Source: Robbsia andropogonis (GTDB taxonomy: Bacteria; Pseudomonadota; Gammaproteobacteria; Burkholderiales; Burkholderiaceae). From it: a stretch of 64,000 nucleotides of DNA. Below are positions 41,267 through 51,107 of the stretch, in pieces. The notes below the pieces were generated by a model. That model was not told the DNA's origin and made no database searches. It saw nothing but the letters and a program-made list of their open reading frames with translations. How positions within the stretch are numbered: position 1 is the stretch's first letter; each line of letters begins with the position of its first letter. The DNA is taken from NCBI RefSeq assembly GCF_000970345.1, contig NZ_LAQU01000012.1, positions 1-64,000 on the forward strand, given 5' to 3'. Made by a program: the position numbers and the translations under genes.

Positions 41267-42667
41267 TTGGTCAGAATCGATCGGCGTCTGCTGTCGCTGG
41301 CTTTCGGCGGTCTGTTCTGGCGCACGTTCCTGCTGATCGCGCTCCTGATTACCGTTAGCCTGACCGCCTGGTTCCAGAGCTTCCGCGTGATCGAACGCGA
41401 GCCACGTGCGCAGCGCGTGGCGCTCCAACTCGTCTCCATCGTCAAACTGACTCGTACCGCGTTGCTGTATTCGGATCCGGACTTGCGTCGCGCGTTGCTG
41501 CAAGACCTGGAAAGCAATGAAGGGGTGCGGGTCTATCCGCGCGAAACGGCTGACCGATTCACGCGGCAGCCCGACGATCCCGTCAATCGGCTGATCGAAC
41601 TCGAACTGCGCAAACGCCTCGGCGACGACACCGCCATTGCGTCGTCGGTCAACGGGATCCCCGGGGTATGGATCAGTTTCAAGATCGACGATGACGATTA
41701 TTGGGTGTCCCTGAATCGAGACCAACTCGACAACGCCTCGGGACTCCAATGGCTAGGATGGGGGGTGTTCGCCTTGGCGCTGTCGCTCTTCGGCGCCGCG
41801 TTCATTACAAGTCTTGTCAATCGTCCTTTTGCCCGCCTCGCACGCGCCGCACGGAAAGTCGGTTCGGGACAGATGCCGGAACCGCTACCGGAACGGGGCC
41901 TCGGCGTGGCCGCCGATACCAATCGCAGCTTCAACCAGATGGTGCGGGACCTCGAACAATTGGAGACGGATCGCGCGCTGATGCTCGCAGGCATTTCGCA
42001 CGATCTGCGTACTCCGCTCGCGCGACTGCGTCTTGAGACCGAGATGAGCCCCGCCGACGAGGCGACCAAGGACGCCATGGTCGATGACATCGAGCAGATG
42101 GACCGCATCATTGGTCGCTTCCTCGATTATGCTCGCCCCGGCCAGCGTGGCATGGAGCGTTTCGACCTTACCGGCATGTGCCGCGACATCGCCGCGCGGC
42201 TCGGTAGCGATGACCAGGTGATACTCGAAGCTCTTGAACTGGTGGAGGACGTGGTCGTCGAGGCCGAGCCGACCGATATGCGAAGAATCGTCGACAACCT
42301 CGTCGAGAATGCAAAGAAATATGGTCGAAGTGAGGACGGTAAAACCCATGTATCGCTACGGCTGGCCGCGACCGCCGACGACCGGGCGATACTGACCGTG
42401 GCCGATGCTGGCGCCGGCATTCCGGAAGCACAACTGCCGCTGATCACCCGCCCGTTCTATCGCGTGGATGAAGCACGGACCAAGGCGGACGGCACCGGAC
42501 TCGGCATGGCCATCGTGCAACGCCTGGTGACGCGGCACCGCGGGATGATGCGCCTTGCCAATCGCGACCCCGGGCCAGGGCTGGAAATCACGCTGGTCTT
42601 CCCCATCGTGCATCAGGCTGGCAGCCCTGCAGGAGGGCTTGCGACCAGCGGCGATGCGTTAGCCTGA
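41267..42667 (+). CDS. envZ: Osmosensor histidine kinase EnvZ-like
   Basis: A 466-aa membrane histidine kinase paired with the upstream OmpR. It has two transmembrane segments (about 18-36 and 163-185) flanking a 125-residue periplasmic sensor part, a HAMP linker, an H-box with phosphorylated His245 in LAGISHDLRTPLARLRLE, and an ATP-binding domain with N-box DNLVENAKKYG, G1 DAGAGIPE and G2 GTGLGMAIV. The start is TTG at 41267, three bases after the ompR stop; no better ATG exists nearby. Confidence 0.91.
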   Translation: MVRIDRRLLSLAFGGLFWRTFLLIALLITVSLTAWFQSFRVIEREPRAQRVALQLVSIVKLTRTALLYSDPDLRRALLQDLESNEGVRVYPRETADRFTRQPDDPVNRLIELELRKRLGDDTAIASSVNGIPGVWISFKIDDDDYWVSLNRDQLDNASGLQWLGWGVFALALSLFGAAFITSLVNRPFARLARAARKVGSGQMPEPLPERGLGVAADTNRSFNQMVRDLEQLETDRALMLAGISHDLRTPLARLRLETEMSPADEATKDAMVDDIEQMDRIIGRFLDYARPGQRGMERFDLTGMCRDIAARLGSDDQVILEALELVEDVVVEAEPTDMRRIVDNLVENAKKYGRSEDGKTHVSLRLAATADDRAILTVADAGAGIPEAQLPLITRPFYRVDEARTKADGTGLGMAIVQRLVTRHRGMMRLANRDPGPGLEITLVFPIVHQAGSPAGGLATSGDALA

Positions 42668-42677
42668 TCCAGGCGCG

Positions 42678-43157
42678 TCAGTCCTGCAGCAGCAACACGG
42701 CCGCTTGCGCCGCAATGCCTTCGGTGCGACCCAATGCACCGAGTTTTTCGTTGGTTTTCGCCTTGACGTTGATAGCGTCCACCGCAATGCCCAGATCCTC
42801 CGCGATCGTCTTCCGGATTTCCGGCATGTAGGTCGCCAACTTTGGTTGCTGGGCAATGACGGTGCTGTCCACGTTCTCGATGCGCCATCCGCGCGCTGTC
42901 ACGCGTGTCACGGCCTCGCGCAGCAGCACGCGGCTGTCAGCGCCCTTGAATGCCACCGCCGTGTCTGGGAAATGGGTGCCGATATCGCCAAGGCCGGCGG
43001 CGCCGAACAGGGCGTCCGTGATGGCGTGCAGCAAAACGTCCGCATCTGAATGGCCCAGCAAGCCGCGATCATAGGCAATCCGGACGCCACCAATGATCAA
43101 TGGACGATCCGGCACCAACGCGTGGATGTCATACCCCTGTCCTACTCGAATCTTCAT
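42678..43157 (-). CDS. ispF: 2-C-methyl-D-erythritol 2,4-cyclodiphosphate synthase
   Basis: Fifth enzyme of the MEP isoprenoid pathway, making MEcPP with release of CMP. The 159-aa protein shows the zinc ligands in GYDIHAL (Asp10, His12) and [14 protein letters not shown], and the substrate-binding [15 protein letters not shown]. The frame runs into ispD, but the ATG at 43157, starting [12 protein letters not shown], is the family start and has an AAGAGCAG site. It lies 13 bp after the ispD stop and is convergent with envZ. Confidence 0.97.
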   Translation of the reverse strand: MKIRVGQGYDIHALVPDRPLIIGGVRIAYDRGLLGHSDADVLLHAITDALFGAAGLGDIGTHFPDTAVAFKGADSRVLLREAVTRVTARGWRIENVDSTVIAQQPKLATYMPEIRKTIAEDLGIAVDAINVKAKTNEKLGALGRTEGIAAQAAVLLLQD

Positions 43158-43170
43158 CTGCTCTTCCTGA

Positions 43171-44022
43171 CTAGGAGGACTGCCTGGCCTGCAAAAACGC
43201 TTCGGCCAAGGCGAAATCCTCCGGATAGGTAACTTTGAAATTGCGCATATGACCCCGAACGAGCTGCGGAGCATAGCCGGCCGCTTCAATTGCACTGGCC
43301 TCGTCCGTCACCACGCGGCCGGTCGTGTTCGCCGCGTCAAGCGCGTCACGCAATAAACCGAGACGGAACATCTGCGGCGTTTGCGCGAGCCAGAGTCCGT
43401 CGCGCGGCTCGGTATGGGCGATACGCACCTGGCCCGGCACGTCGTTCGCGCCACCCGTGCCAGCCGCTTCCACGATGAGACGTTCACGTTTCAGGGTATC
43501 CGCAAGGGGCAATGCGACGATGCCCCCGACCGAATCACCGCTGACGGCGGCAATCAACGTCCGGATCAGTGCCGGGGTCACGCCGGGACGCGCGGCATCG
43601 TGCACCAATACCCAGTCATGCGGCTGGGCACCGAAATCAGACTGTAGCACCGTCAAGCCATTGCGTACGGTGGCATGCCTGCTGTCTCCGCCGCATCGCC
43701 TGATCGCGTAGCGCAACCCTTCGAAACGACGCGGATCGAAGGCGGTATCATCCGGCGACAGCGCAATCAACGTCTGCGCAAACTCGGCGCACGCGTCGAA
43801 TGCCGCCAACGCGTGATACAGCATGTTGCGTCCCGCCACGCTGCGATATTGTTTGGGCAGGCCGCCGCCCGCCCGCGTGCCGGTACCGGCGCACGGAATC
43901 AACGCAAAGAGCCGGGCATGCGCAGCACGCCCCTGGGTGCCGCGGCCGCCCGTTGCCGCCACGATCGTGGGCGATGCGTCGGAATCGGCGTTGCCGCCAT
44001 CAAATACCGGAGGTTCAACCAT
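43171..44022 (-). CDS. ispD: 2-C-methyl-D-erythritol 4-phosphate cytidylyltransferase
   Basis: Third enzyme of the MEP pathway, coupling CTP to MEP. Core motifs are [19 protein letters not shown] (CTP-binding loop), [26 protein letters not shown] and [19 protein letters not shown]. At 283 residues it is about 45 longer than E. coli IspD; the extra N-terminus is Gly/Ala/Asp-rich, and no internal Met exists before the core, so the ATG at 44022 stands. Operon with ispF. Confidence 0.96.
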   Translation of the reverse strand: MVEPPVFDGGNADSDASPTIVAATGGRGTQGRAAHARLFALIPCAGTGTRAGGGLPKQYRSVAGRNMLYHALAAFDACAEFAQTLIALSPDDTAFDPRRFEGLRYAIRRCGGDSRHATVRNGLTVLQSDFGAQPHDWVLVHDAARPGVTPALIRTLIAAVSGDSVGGIVALPLADTLKRERLIVEAAGTGGANDVPGQVRIAHTEPRDGLWLAQTPQMFRLGLLRDALDAANTTGRVVTDEASAIEAAGYAPQLVRGHMRNFKVTYPEDFALAEAFLQARQSS

Positions 44023-44140
44023 CTTGTCCGTTGTCTAGGAATACAGAACCTGCTGCCTCTCATCGCTGTATTCGTCCATCCCGATCTTCCAACCGGGCGG
44101 ATAGAAAAACTCGAGAAACGCCAGCAACGCCGACGGATTC

Positions 44141-44146
44141 TATAAT
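44141..44146 (+). promoter_or_regulatory. TATAAT -10-like element upstream of mfd
   Basis: A perfect TATAAT 84 bp before the mfd start in the ispD/mfd divergent region. No convincing -35 hexamer at the right distance; candidate only. Confidence 0.3.
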
Positions 44147-44229
44147 AATGTTCTTCGCACCGGTGCAACGTGTCGCGCGGCCCCTGCCGCACGACACGCC
44201 ACACCCTCCGGCGCGCCGAACGGAACACT

Positions 44230-47200
44230 ATGCAAGATACGTCTAAATCCTCCCAGCGAGGCGCACGCGCACGCGCAGGCACCCCCACGTCGAACGCCAA
44301 TCCATCGGCCGACCCAGCCGCAATCCCGGATCCCCAGGCGCAGGCCGCCGCCGCAAGTGCCTTTGCGGCGATGACCGCGGCCGGATCGCCGGTCCCATTG
44401 GTCAAGGCAGGCAAGCGCTATGCCGTCAGCACGCCGCCCGGCTCTTCCGATGCGCTGTTGATCGCACGCTACTTCGCCGCCTACGCGCCGCACCGGTTGT
44501 CGGGTGAGACGGCAAATGGGCGCGCTACTGTACAAACCGGCGCTGACGCAAACGCACCGGGCACGCTCGCCGTTGTTTGCGCGAATGCGCTCGATGCGCA
44601 GCGACTGGCGACGGAATTGCCGTATTTTGCACCGGGCTTGCGCATCCGCATGCTGCCGGACTGGGAAACACTGCCCTACGACTCGTTCTCGCCACACCAG
44701 GATCTGATCTCGGAACGACTGGCGACGCTGCACGAGTTGAGCGCAATCGGCGAGCGCCGTTGCGACATCGTCATCATCCCGGCCACCACCGCGACCTACA
44801 GGATGCCACCGGCCTCGTTCCTGGCCGCCTACACGTTCGCCTTCAAGCAGGGGGCCCAGCTCGACGAGGCCCGCCTGAAGGCACAATTGACGCTGGCCAG
44901 CTATGAGCACGTCAGCCAGGTGATGCGGCCCGGCGAATACTGCGTACGAGGCAGCCTCATCGACCTCTTTCCGATGGGCTCGCCGCTGCCCTACCGGATC
45001 GACCTGTTTGACGATGAAGTCGAATCGATCCGCGCCTTCGATCCGGACTCGCAGCGCAGCCTGTACCCGGTTCCCGATGTGCGGTTACTGCCCGGCCGGG
45101 AATTTCCCTTCGACGAAACGGCACGGACGGCCTTCAGGCGCCGTTGGCGGGAGGTGTTCGAAGGGGACCCGAGTCGTTCGACGATTTATCGTGATATCGG
45201 CAATGGCGTACCGCCCGGCGGCATCGAGTACTACCTGCCGCTGTTTTTCGATGAAACCGCCACGTTCCTGGATTACCTGCCGGCGAACGCGCACTTGATC
45301 ATGCTCGGCGATATCGAAGCAGCCATCACCCGCTTCAGCAACGACACGCGCCAGCGCTTCGGCTTCCTGGGGCACGATCGCGACCGGCCGCTGCTGCCGC
45401 CGGAACGCCTGTTTCTCTCTGCCGAGGATTTCTTCACGCGGGCCAGGCCCTTTGCACGGCTGGCGCTGACACGTCCCCGTGGCGACACCGACGCCGCGAC
45501 GACGACTGCCCCGGCGCACACCACGGCATCCGACGCGCCGGATGCCGCACATGCCGATACGGACGCCGCCGCCGGTACACCCGGACACGCTTTCGCGACC
45601 GCGCTGCCACTGCTTGCCGTCGACCGCCATGCGGACGATCCCGTCAGCGCGTTGCGTGCCTTCGTGTCGAAGCCGGGACGACACGTGTTCCTCGCGGCGG
45701 AATCCGCGGGCCGGCGCGAGACGATCGTGCAAATGCTCAACGACGCCGGCCTTAAGCCGGTCCTGCTCGATGACTTTGCCGCTTTCCTCGGGGGACTTCC
45801 GGCAACGAAGAACGCCGCGGCGAAACAGGCGACGACCTTCGCGCTGGGCATTGCTCCGCTCGCGTCCGGTTTCACATTGCCGGACGAACGGATCGCCCTG
45901 ATCACCGAAACGGAACTATACGGACAGATCGCGCGCCGTGCCGGCCGTCGACGCCAGGAGCAGGCCAGTTCGGTCGACTCGATGGTGCGGGATCTGTCGG
46001 AACTCAAGATCGGCGATCCGGTTGTCCACAGCCAGCACGGCATTGGCCGTTATCACGGCTTGGTCACAATGGACATGGGAGAAGGCGAGACCGAATTCCT
46101 GCATCTTGAATACAACGGCGCCAGCAAACTCTACGTGCCGGTTTCGCAACTTCACGTGATCTCGCGCTATAGCGGTGCGGACCCTGAGACCGCGCCGCTT
46201 CATGCGCTGGGTTCAGGCCAATGGGAAAAGGCCAAGCGCCGTGCGGCGCAGCAAATCCGCGATACCGCGGCCGAGTTGCTCAACCTGTATGCACGGCGCG
46301 CGATGCGTCAAGGCCATGCGTTCGATCTATCGCCGCGCGACTACGAGGCGTTCGCGGAAACCTTCGGCTTCGAAGAAACCCCGGACCAGGCCGCCGCGAT
46401 TGCCGCGGTGATCGCCGATATGACAAGCGGCCGGCCGATGGACCGGCTGGTCTGCGGCGACGTCGGGTTCGGCAAGACCGAAGTTGCGTTACGTGCCGCC
46501 TTTATCGCGGTCATGGGCGGCAAACAGGTCGCCCTGCTCTGCCCGACGACACTACTCGCCGAGCAGCACGCGCAGACCTTCTCGGACCGATTCTCGCAAT
46601 GGCCGATCCGTATCGCCGAATTGTCACGCTTTCGCACCGGCAAGGAAACAACGGCGGCACTGCAGGCAATGGCCGACGGTACCGTCGACATCGTCATCGG
46701 TACCCACAAGCTACTCTCTGGCGACGCGAAATTCAAACGCCTCGGTCTGGTGCTGATCGACGAAGAACATCGTTTCGGCGTGCGGCAGAAGGAGCAATTG
46801 AAGGCGCTGCGCGCGGAAGTCGACATGCTGGCATTGACCGCCACGCCGATTCCGAGAACGCTGGGCATGGCGCTGGAGGGGCTGCGGGACTTCTCGGTCA
46901 TTGCAACGGCGCCGCAAAAGCGGCTGGCGATCAAGACCTTCGTGCGTCGCGAGGAAGACAGCGTGATTCGCGAAGCCATGCTGCGTGAACTGAAGCGCGG
47001 CGGCCAGGTCTACTTCCTGCATAACGAGGTCGAAACGATCGACGCACGGCGCGAAATGCTCGAGGCGCTGGTCCCGGAAGCGCGCATCGTCGTCGCCCAC
47101 GGCCAGATGCATGAACGCGAACTCGAACGCGTCATGCGAGACTTCACGGGCCGGCGCTATAACGTGTTGCTCTGCACAACGATCATCGAAACCGGGATCG

Positions 47201-48147
47201 ACGTGCCGAGTGCCAACACGATCCTGATCCATCGCGCGGACCGCTTCGGATTGGCACAGTTGCACCAGTTGCGCGGCCGCGTCGGGCGTTCGCACCATCA
47301 AGCGTATGCGTACCTGCTGGTACGGGATGTCGACGGCTTGACCACGCAGGCAACGCGTCGACTGGAAGCGATTCAGCAGATGGAGGAGTTGGGATCGGGT
47401 TTCTATCTGGCCATGCACGATCTGGAAATCCGGGGCGCAGGCGAGGTATTGGGCGACAAGCAGTCCGGCGACATCACCGAGATCGGTTTCCAGCTCTATA
47501 CGGAAATGCTGGCCGATGCGGTCAACGCATTGAAGGCCGGCCGCGAACCCGACTTGATATCGCCGTTGGCGGCCACGACCGAAATAAACTTGCATGTACC
47601 GGCAATTCTGCCTTCCGACTATTGCACCGATGTGCAAGAACGTTTGTCACTGTACAAACGTCTGGCAAACTGCGAGACTGCAACGGCCGTGGATACGGTC
47701 CATGAAGAGTTGATCGATCGCTTCGGTAAGCTGCCGCCGCAGGCGCAGGCGCTGGTCGAAATTCATCGATTGCGACTGGAGGCGCGACCGTTGGGCATCG
47801 CGAAAATCGATGCCTCGGAGGTCGCCATCGCACTGCAGTTCATTCCGAATCCACCGATCGATGGAATGCGGATCATCACGATGGTCCAGAAGAACCGCCA
47901 TATCAAATTGGCGGGTCAAGACAAGCTGAGAATCGAAGCCAGCAGTCCGGACCTCGCAGTCCGTGTGGGGACGATCAAGGAAACGCTGCGCGCGCTGGGC
48001 GCACCAGTGCCACCCTCGCACATTGCGGGCGGCACGACGGCCGGCGGCACCGCCGACTGGCCTCGCGCCGGTGGGTCGGTTGCTGCGCAGGGAAAGGGAA
48101 ACGCGCCACGGGACCCCGCGCGCAAGCGCCAGGTCGAACGGGGCTAA
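44230..48147 (+). CDS. mfd: Transcription-repair coupling factor Mfd
   Basis: SF2 translocase that removes stalled RNA polymerase and recruits UvrA. The product from ATG 44230 has 1305 residues. Domains in order: UvrB-like module (about 110-400), RNA-polymerase-interacting domain with KIGDPVVHSQHGIGRYHGLV, helicase core with Walker A GDVGFGKTEVALRAAF, LIDEEHRFGVRQKEQLKALR, TATPIPRTL and QLRGRVGRS, then the TRCF C-terminal domain. E. coli Mfd has 1148 residues; the excess is an Ala/Pro-rich N-terminus, a 40-residue Thr/Ala/Asp-rich insert near 420-460 and a Gly-rich C-terminal tail. Confidence 0.96.
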   Translation: MQDTSKSSQRGARARAGTPTSNANPSADPAAIPDPQAQAAAASAFAAMTAAGSPVPLVKAGKRYAVSTPPGSSDALLIARYFAAYAPHRLSGETANGRATVQTGADANAPGTLAVVCANALDAQRLATELPYFAPGLRIRMLPDWETLPYDSFSPHQDLISERLATLHELSAIGERRCDIVIIPATTATYRMPPASFLAAYTFAFKQGAQLDEARLKAQLTLASYEHVSQVMRPGEYCVRGSLIDLFPMGSPLPYRIDLFDDEVESIRAFDPDSQRSLYPVPDVRLLPGREFPFDETARTAFRRRWREVFEGDPSRSTIYRDIGNGVPPGGIEYYLPLFFDETATFLDYLPANAHLIMLGDIEAAITRFSNDTRQRFGFLGHDRDRPLLPPERLFLSAEDFFTRARPFARLALTRPRGDTDAATTTAPAHTTASDAPDAAHADTDAAAGTPGHAFATALPLLAVDRHADDPVSALRAFVSKPGRHVFLAAESAGRRETIVQMLNDAGLKPVLLDDFAAFLGGLPATKNAAAKQATTFALGIAPLASGFTLPDERIALITETELYGQIARRAGRRRQEQASSVDSMVRDLSELKIGDPVVHSQHGIGRYHGLVTMDMGEGETEFLHLEYNGASKLYVPVSQLHVISRYSGADPETAPLHALGSGQWEKAKRRAAQQIRDTAAELLNLYARRAMRQGHAFDLSPRDYEAFAETFGFEETPDQAAAIAAVIADMTSGRPMDRLVCGDVGFGKTEVALRAAFIAVMGGKQVALLCPTTLLAEQHAQTFSDRFSQWPIRIAELSRFRTGKETTAALQAMADGTVDIVIGTHKLLSGDAKFKRLGLVLIDEEHRFGVRQKEQLKALRAEVDMLALTATPIPRTLGMALEGLRDFSVIATAPQKRLAIKTFVRREEDSVIREAMLRELKRGGQVYFLHNEVETIDARREMLEALVPEARIVVAHGQMHERELERVMRDFTGRRYNVLLCTTIIETGIDVPSANTILIHRADRFGLAQLHQLRGRVGRSHHQAYAYLLVRDVDGLTTQATRRLEAIQQMEELGSGFYLAMHDLEIRGAGEVLGDKQSGDITEIGFQLYTEMLADAVNALKAGREPDLISPLAATTEINLHVPAILPSDYCTDVQERLSLYKRLANCETATAVDTVHEELIDRFGKLPPQAQALVEIHRLRLEARPLGIAKIDASEVAIALQFIPNPPIDGMRIITMVQKNRHIKLAGQDKLRIEASSPDLAVRVGTIKETLRALGAPVPPSHIAGGTTAGGTADWPRAGGSVAAQGKGNAPRDPARKRQVERG

Positions 48148-48151
48148 CCGG

Positions 48152-49231
48152 ATGAACGACAAGACGATGGCCTATCCGTCGAATACATCAGGACTTCAGG
48201 GACTTCCGACCTTCTCTGCGAGCAGTGCCGCCACGGCCGATATCGTGGCTGGCATTCCGGTTCCCACCCTCGACGATATTGCCGCCGAGCACATGGCGCT
48301 TGCGCCCTGGGTTACCCGCACGCCCCATTTCGAGAAAAACGACTTCATCTCGCTGGAAGACACGCAACTCCATTTCAAACTCGAGTTGTTGCAATATGCA
48401 GGGACCTTCAAGACCCGCGCCGCCTATTCGAACATGCTGGCGTTGAGTCATACGCAGCGCAGCATGGGCGTCACATGCGCCAGCGCCGGCAATCATGCCG
48501 TGGCGGTCGCCTACGCGGCAATGCGGTTGGGAATCAGCGCGAAGATCGTCGTCACCAACGGTGCGATCCGTTCGCGGACCGCGCTGGCGGAACACTACGG
48601 CGCCGACGTCGTCGTTGTCCGCAGCGCCAACGCGGCACTCGATGAAGTCGAGCGCATCGTCGCGGAGGAAGGCCGAACTTTCCTGTCGCCCTTTCACGGC
48701 TATCGCACCGTACTCGGCACCGCGACGCTCGGCTATGAATGGGCCACGCAAGCATCGAAGCTGGATGCCGTGATCGTTCCCATCGGTGGCGGATTGGCGG
48801 CCGGGATGTCCATCGCGTTCCGACTCACTAATCCCGACTGCCGTGTCTTTGGCGTGGAGCCGCGCGATGCCGATGCCCTAGCCCGCAGCATCATGACCGG
48901 CGAACCGGTGCGTACGGGTACGCGCGCGTCGTTCGACGAGCGCCTCGCGCCAAACGACGTCGGGCAATATAGCTATGAATTGTGTCGACGCTATCTGGAT
49001 CGCGTCGTCACCGTCACCGATGCCGAACTGGGCGATGCGATGTTGCGCTTGTTCGACCAGTTGAAAATGGCGGTGGAACCGAGTAGCGCGGCACCGCTCG
49101 CGGCCCTGCTCGGACCGTTGCGGCGCGAGTTGGCCGGCAAGCGTGTGGGTATCGTGCTCAGCGGCAGCAATACCGATCCTGACGTCTATTCGCAGCAATT
49201 GCTGCGTGCCTATGCTGAGCGCAGCCTTTGA
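48152..49231 (+). CDS. PLP-dependent threonine/serine dehydratase-family enzyme
   Basis: A 359-aa fold-type II PLP enzyme related to threonine ammonia-lyase, serine racemase and diaminopropionate enzymes. The Schiff-base Lys is in LQYAGTFKTRAAYSNM, the phosphate/ring contacts in CASAGNHAVAVAYAAMRLG, and the PLP phosphate loop in PIGGGLAAGMS; VLSGSNTDP closes the active site. There is no C-terminal ACT domain, so it is not the long biosynthetic IlvA form. It begins 4 bp after mfd and is probably co-transcribed. The exact substrate is uncertain. Confidence 0.85.
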   Translation: MNDKTMAYPSNTSGLQGLPTFSASSAATADIVAGIPVPTLDDIAAEHMALAPWVTRTPHFEKNDFISLEDTQLHFKLELLQYAGTFKTRAAYSNMLALSHTQRSMGVTCASAGNHAVAVAYAAMRLGISAKIVVTNGAIRSRTALAEHYGADVVVVRSANAALDEVERIVAEEGRTFLSPFHGYRTVLGTATLGYEWATQASKLDAVIVPIGGGLAAGMSIAFRLTNPDCRVFGVEPRDADALARSIMTGEPVRTGTRASFDERLAPNDVGQYSYELCRRYLDRVVTVTDAELGDAMLRLFDQLKMAVEPSSAAPLAALLGPLRRELAGKRVGIVLSGSNTDPDVYSQQLLRAYAERSL

Positions 49232-49236
49232 TCAAG

Positions 49237-50097
49237 TCAAGCAACTGGCGTGCGCCCCTCACGGGCGCGTTGACGGCGCAGGGTCAGATGGTTGGCCATC
49301 ACCACGCCAATTGTCACCACGCTGATAAATAGCGTCGCCAACGCATTCATTTCCGGATTCAGACCCAGACGCACGCGCGAAAACACGATCAACGGCAACG
49401 TTGTCGATCCCGGCCCGGAAAGAAACGCGGACAACACAACGTCATCGAATGACAACGTGAATGCCAGGAGCCAGCCCGCCACCAACGCCTGTGACAGCAT
49501 CGGCAGCGTGATCGTGAAAAACACCCGCAACGGCGTGGCGCCAAGGTCGAGCGCCGCTTCCTCGATCGACGGGTTCAACTCTCGCACACGCGATTGGACG
49601 ATGACGGCCACGTAGGACATGCACATCATCACATGGCCGATCCATATGGTGAAAAAGCCTCTTTCCGCGGGCCAGCCGATGTACTTGGCGACTTCGACGA
49701 ACAGCAACAGCAGCGAAATGCCCTGAATCACTTCGGGAATTACCAACGGCGCGTTCAACATACCGCTATAAAGCGTCAATCCACGAAAGCGGCCCATCCG
49801 CGCCAACACGAAACCGGCCCAGGTGCCGATGGCGACCGACATGAAGGCGGTTGCCACCGCGATCTTCAGCGATAGCCAAAACGCCGAGATCAGTTCGTCA
49901 TCGTGGAACAACGCGCCGTACCAGCGTAGCGAGAAATGCGTCCAGACGGTGCCCAGCTCCGATGCGGTGAACGAATAGACGATCAGCGAGATGATCGGTA
50001 CATACAGGAACACAAAACCGACACCCAGCGACAGACCTCGGACCATCGACCATTTCGGCCTGGCCGACGCGCTGGCGGACAAAGATGCGCGACTCAT
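49237..50097 (-). CDS. potI: Spermidine/putrescine ABC transporter permease PotI/PotC-type
   Basis: A 286-aa inner-membrane permease with six membrane segments and the EAA loop EEAALDLGATPLRVFFTITLP that contacts the ATPase. It is the fourth gene of potFGHI. The ATG at 50097 overlaps the potH stop (ATGA), so translation is coupled. The gene ends 5 bp from the convergent dehydratase gene without a visible terminator. Family assignment is firm; putrescine versus other polyamine cannot be told. Confidence 0.92.
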   Translation of the reverse strand: MSRASLSASASARPKWSMVRGLSLGVGFVFLYVPIISLIVYSFTASELGTVWTHFSLRWYGALFHDDELISAFWLSLKIAVATAFMSVAIGTWAGFVLARMGRFRGLTLYSGMLNAPLVIPEVIQGISLLLLFVEVAKYIGWPAERGFFTIWIGHVMMCMSYVAVIVQSRVRELNPSIEEAALDLGATPLRVFFTITLPMLSQALVAGWLLAFTLSFDDVVLSAFLSGPGSTTLPLIVFSRVRLGLNPEMNALATLFISVVTIGVVMANHLTLRRQRAREGRTPVA

Positions 50098-51107
50098 CGG
50101 CTCTGCGCCTCCTTGTTTTGTGAATATTGGAACAACGCCATCGGTACCAGCAGCAGGATTACCATGGCGCAAGTGACCGCAGAGGCCATCGGCCAGTCGG
50201 CGTTGCTGAAAAACTCGTCCCACATGACACGCCCGATCATGAGCGTATCGGCGCCGCCCAACAAGCCAGGGATCACATACTCGCCGACCGACGGGATGAA
50301 GACCAACATGCAGCCGGCGATGATGCCGTTACGCGACAGTGGTACCGTGATCTGCCAGAACGCCTGCCAGGGTTTCGCCCCGAGATCATAGGCCGCTTCC
50401 AACACCGATCGATCCATCTTCACGAGGTGCGCGTACAGGGGCATGACGAGAAATGGCAGATACGAATACACCATGCCGATATAGACGCCCCAGGTCGTGT
50501 GATACAACGCGATGGGCGAATGCACTAGACCCGTGGACATCAGGAATTGGTTCAGCAGGCCATTGTTTTTCAAAATACCGATCCACGCGTAGACGCGAAT
50601 CAGGAAAGACGTCCAGAACGGCAGCATCACCGCCATCAAGTACAAATTGCGCCGACCCGGGTCTGAACGGGCGATTTGATACGCCATCGGATAGCCGATC
50701 AACAGGCAGAAGAACGTCGAGATGGCGGCGATTTTCAGCGAACTGACATAGGTCGCGAAATATAACGAGTCCGTCAGCAAGAAAGCATAGTGCCCCAGCT
50801 GCAAGCTCACCCGCAGCATGCCGTCGGCAAAGTCAACTAACTGCGTGTAGGGCGGGATGCCCATTTCCTGGTCCGCGAAACTGATCTTGATGACCAGCAG
50901 GAACGGAATGAAGAAGAAGAGCATCAGCCACAGGAACGGCACCGCAATGACGGCGGAGCGACCGACATGCGCGCGACGCGCAAGCCGCGCCAGAAGGCCA
51001 TTACCCTGGCCGGCATTCCCGCCGCTGCCCGGCTGCCCCTGGGCACCACCTTCGACACCACCGCGCGCATGCCGGTCGCCGGTCGATCCGGGTTGCAATG
51101 TACTCAT
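50094..51107 (-). CDS. potH: Spermidine/putrescine ABC transporter permease PotH/PotB-type
   Basis: A 337-aa permease with six predicted membrane helices and the EAA motif LEAAYDLGAKPWQAFWQITVP. The first 50 residues are Gly/Gln/Arg-rich and cytoplasmic. The ATG at 51107 overlaps the potG stop, and its own stop overlaps potI. It forms the translocation pore together with PotI. Confidence 0.93.
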   Translation of the reverse strand: MSTLQPGSTGDRHARGGVEGGAQGQPGSGGNAGQGNGLLARLARRAHVGRSAVIAVPFLWLMLFFFIPFLLVIKISFADQEMGIPPYTQLVDFADGMLRVSLQLGHYAFLLTDSLYFATYVSSLKIAAISTFFCLLIGYPMAYQIARSDPGRRNLYLMAVMLPFWTSFLIRVYAWIGILKNNGLLNQFLMSTGLVHSPIALYHTTWGVYIGMVYSYLPFLVMPLYAHLVKMDRSVLEAAYDLGAKPWQAFWQITVPLSRNGIIAGCMLVFIPSVGEYVIPGLLGGADTLMIGRVMWDEFFSNADWPMASAVTCAMVILLLVPMALFQYSQNKEAQSR

